NCBI RefSeq assembly: GCF_000499385.1
Contig: NW_013654523.1
Location: forward strand, 1-64,000
DNA length: 64,000 nucleotides
From: Eimeria necatrix
Taxonomy: Eukaryota; Apicomplexa; Conoidasida; Eucoccidiorida; Eimeriidae
Direction: 5' to 3'
Part shown: positions 63,010 to 64,000 of the stretch, one piece after another
Layout of the letters: the number at the start of each line of letters is the position of its first letter
Position numbering within the stretch: the stretch's first letter is position 1
Notes under the pieces: model-generated
What the model saw: only the letters and a program-made list of their open reading frames with translations
Databases searched by the model: none
What the model was told of the DNA's origin: nothing
Position numbers and translations under genes: made by a program

Positions 63010-64000
63010 TTACTCTCCTGTAGCTGTTACGGGGGCGTCAGGTATGAGTGCAGACCTACTAGGAATTGCTCCGGATACGAGCCTGCGGTCAAATGAAAGC
63101 TGAAGAAAGTCTTAAACAGTTGGCAGTGCTCCCAGAAATCTAATCCCCGGTATAAATAAAGGGGCATCACCTCATTACAACTAACTAAGCACCATTCCTG
63201 GGTAGAGTTAGGGGTATGAAGCTTACCACTGCAGTGGAAGGCATGGGCTTCTAAGAACCTCTTCTTTGGGGCCAAACTGTATTACACGGCCATCGTCTAA
63301 TACCTGCAAGTGCAGTTGCAGACAAATGGTTGATAAATGCAGTTAATCTGCTTCTTGCTTGTTTCTGCGTCTTCTTTTTTTAATTTCTGTCTCGCCTCTC
63401 GCCTCTTCTTGGGATGGATGTATCCGATCACTGGGCATAGCGCACATGATTGAATGCCCTTGCCTTTGGTCTCTCACGGCTATCTACGAACAGCTGATAG
63501 GGAGCGGCAAAAGCCGTAGCAGAAGCAGCACATACCATAATGTGGTCCGATATCTCTAATACCCCGGGTCGGTGGACTATGAAGAGGCAAGTTTCCCCGT
63601 GCAGCCTCTGCACCGCACCACAAGAAAGAAGAGAGACGCATGCCCCTAAGAAAAGCCAATTGACGCCCTATGAGCCACCCATTTACACACGCAAATGGCA
63701 GACAAACCTTCTTTAGATTTAACAGGACCTGACGCTCTGTGTCTGCATCCAAAGAAGACGTGGCTTCATCCAGGAATAACAAACAAGGCACGCGAGAGCC
63801 CTTAGTTCCTTCCAACGCCCTCTGGGCGCACTCCAGCCGGTACAGGGCCATGGCGAGGCATACGCGCTGCCTTTGGCCACCTGAATGCCTAACCCACTTG
63901 CTTGATACGGAATTCTGAAAACTAGTCGAAGGAGCATCGTTTCCCCACCTCAAATGACCTAGTTTACCCCCTGACGACTTTGCCTGTCTTTCAGACCATG
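63010..64000 (-). CDS. ABC transporter ATP-binding domain, C-terminal part (partial)
   Basis: The nucleotide-binding domain end of an ABC protein; the Walker A and membrane parts lie beyond the right edge. Minus-strand exons: from the edge (or 63914) down to 63708, then 63607-63536, 63303-63227 and 63082-63010, phases closing. Motifs in order: signature HSGGQRQR (LSGGQ variant), Walker B LLFLDEATSSLDADTE, H-loop CLFIVHRP, then VLDDGRVIQFGPKEEVL, the usual C-terminal end of exporter NBDs. The frame is open upstream of 63914 to the edge, so the first exon may be longer than the acceptor TTTTCAG at 63915 suggests. The last 23 residues (exon 63082-63010) are less certain because their GAGTAAGT could also be a donor. 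An ABCB-like exporter is likely; substrate unknown. Confidence 0.85.

Overview
The window looks like nuclear DNA of a coccidian apicomplexan of the Eimeria type. The evidence is long CAG/CTG tracts read as poly-Gln, poly-Ser and poly-Ala, many short AAACCCT (telomere-like) arrays far from a chromosome end, intron-rich genes with GT-AG introns, and gene families known from apicomplexans. All multi-exon models were assembled by hand: I joined GT..AG exons, checked that reading phases close, and compared the result with remembered family motifs. No search was run.

The window has two textures. From 1 to about 12.2 kb it is repeat-rich: CAG/CTG tracts, (AAACCCT)n arrays in both orientations, A-rich strands, TTAATTAA runs and GGGGCCCC-type palindromes. 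Two genes lie inside it. On the minus strand a DHHC palmitoyltransferase runs from about 3.34 kb off the left edge, broken into 35-125 base exons. On the plus strand (7.2-11.7 kb) lies a HemW-like radical-SAM protein full of homopolymer runs. From about 13 kb to 64 kb the DNA is repeat-poor and more conventional.

Genes in the repeat-poor part: two intronless minus-strand paralogues of an unrecognised single-pass membrane family (16.1-18.2 and 41.6-43.6 kb); a seven-exon 228-residue orphan protein (21.1-23.3 kb); a syntaxin-17-like SNARE with a glycine-zipper tail (28.8-31.5 kb); a minus-strand HCA59/C9orf78/Tls1-type splicing protein (34.2-35.7 kb); an unresolved coding region (46.4-48.3 kb); alanine aminotransferase in eight exons (50.9-56.5 kb); mitochondrial FAD glycerol-3-phosphate dehydrogenase in twelve exons (57.9-62.4 kb); and the C-terminal end of an ABC transporter on the minus strand (63.0 kb to the right edge). 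Long stretches between them hold nothing I can support as a gene.

The genes do not form an operon or pathway. The two metabolic enzymes sit side by side on the same strand, both in central carbon metabolism (alanine/pyruvate/glutamate exchange; glycerol-3-phosphate oxidation feeding ubiquinone). The most unusual observation is that telomere-like arrays start exactly at 5' splice sites of the DHHC gene (GTAAACCC...) and that CTG tracts supply its CTGCAG 3' splice sites. The repeats therefore seem to carry the splicing signals of the introns they fill.
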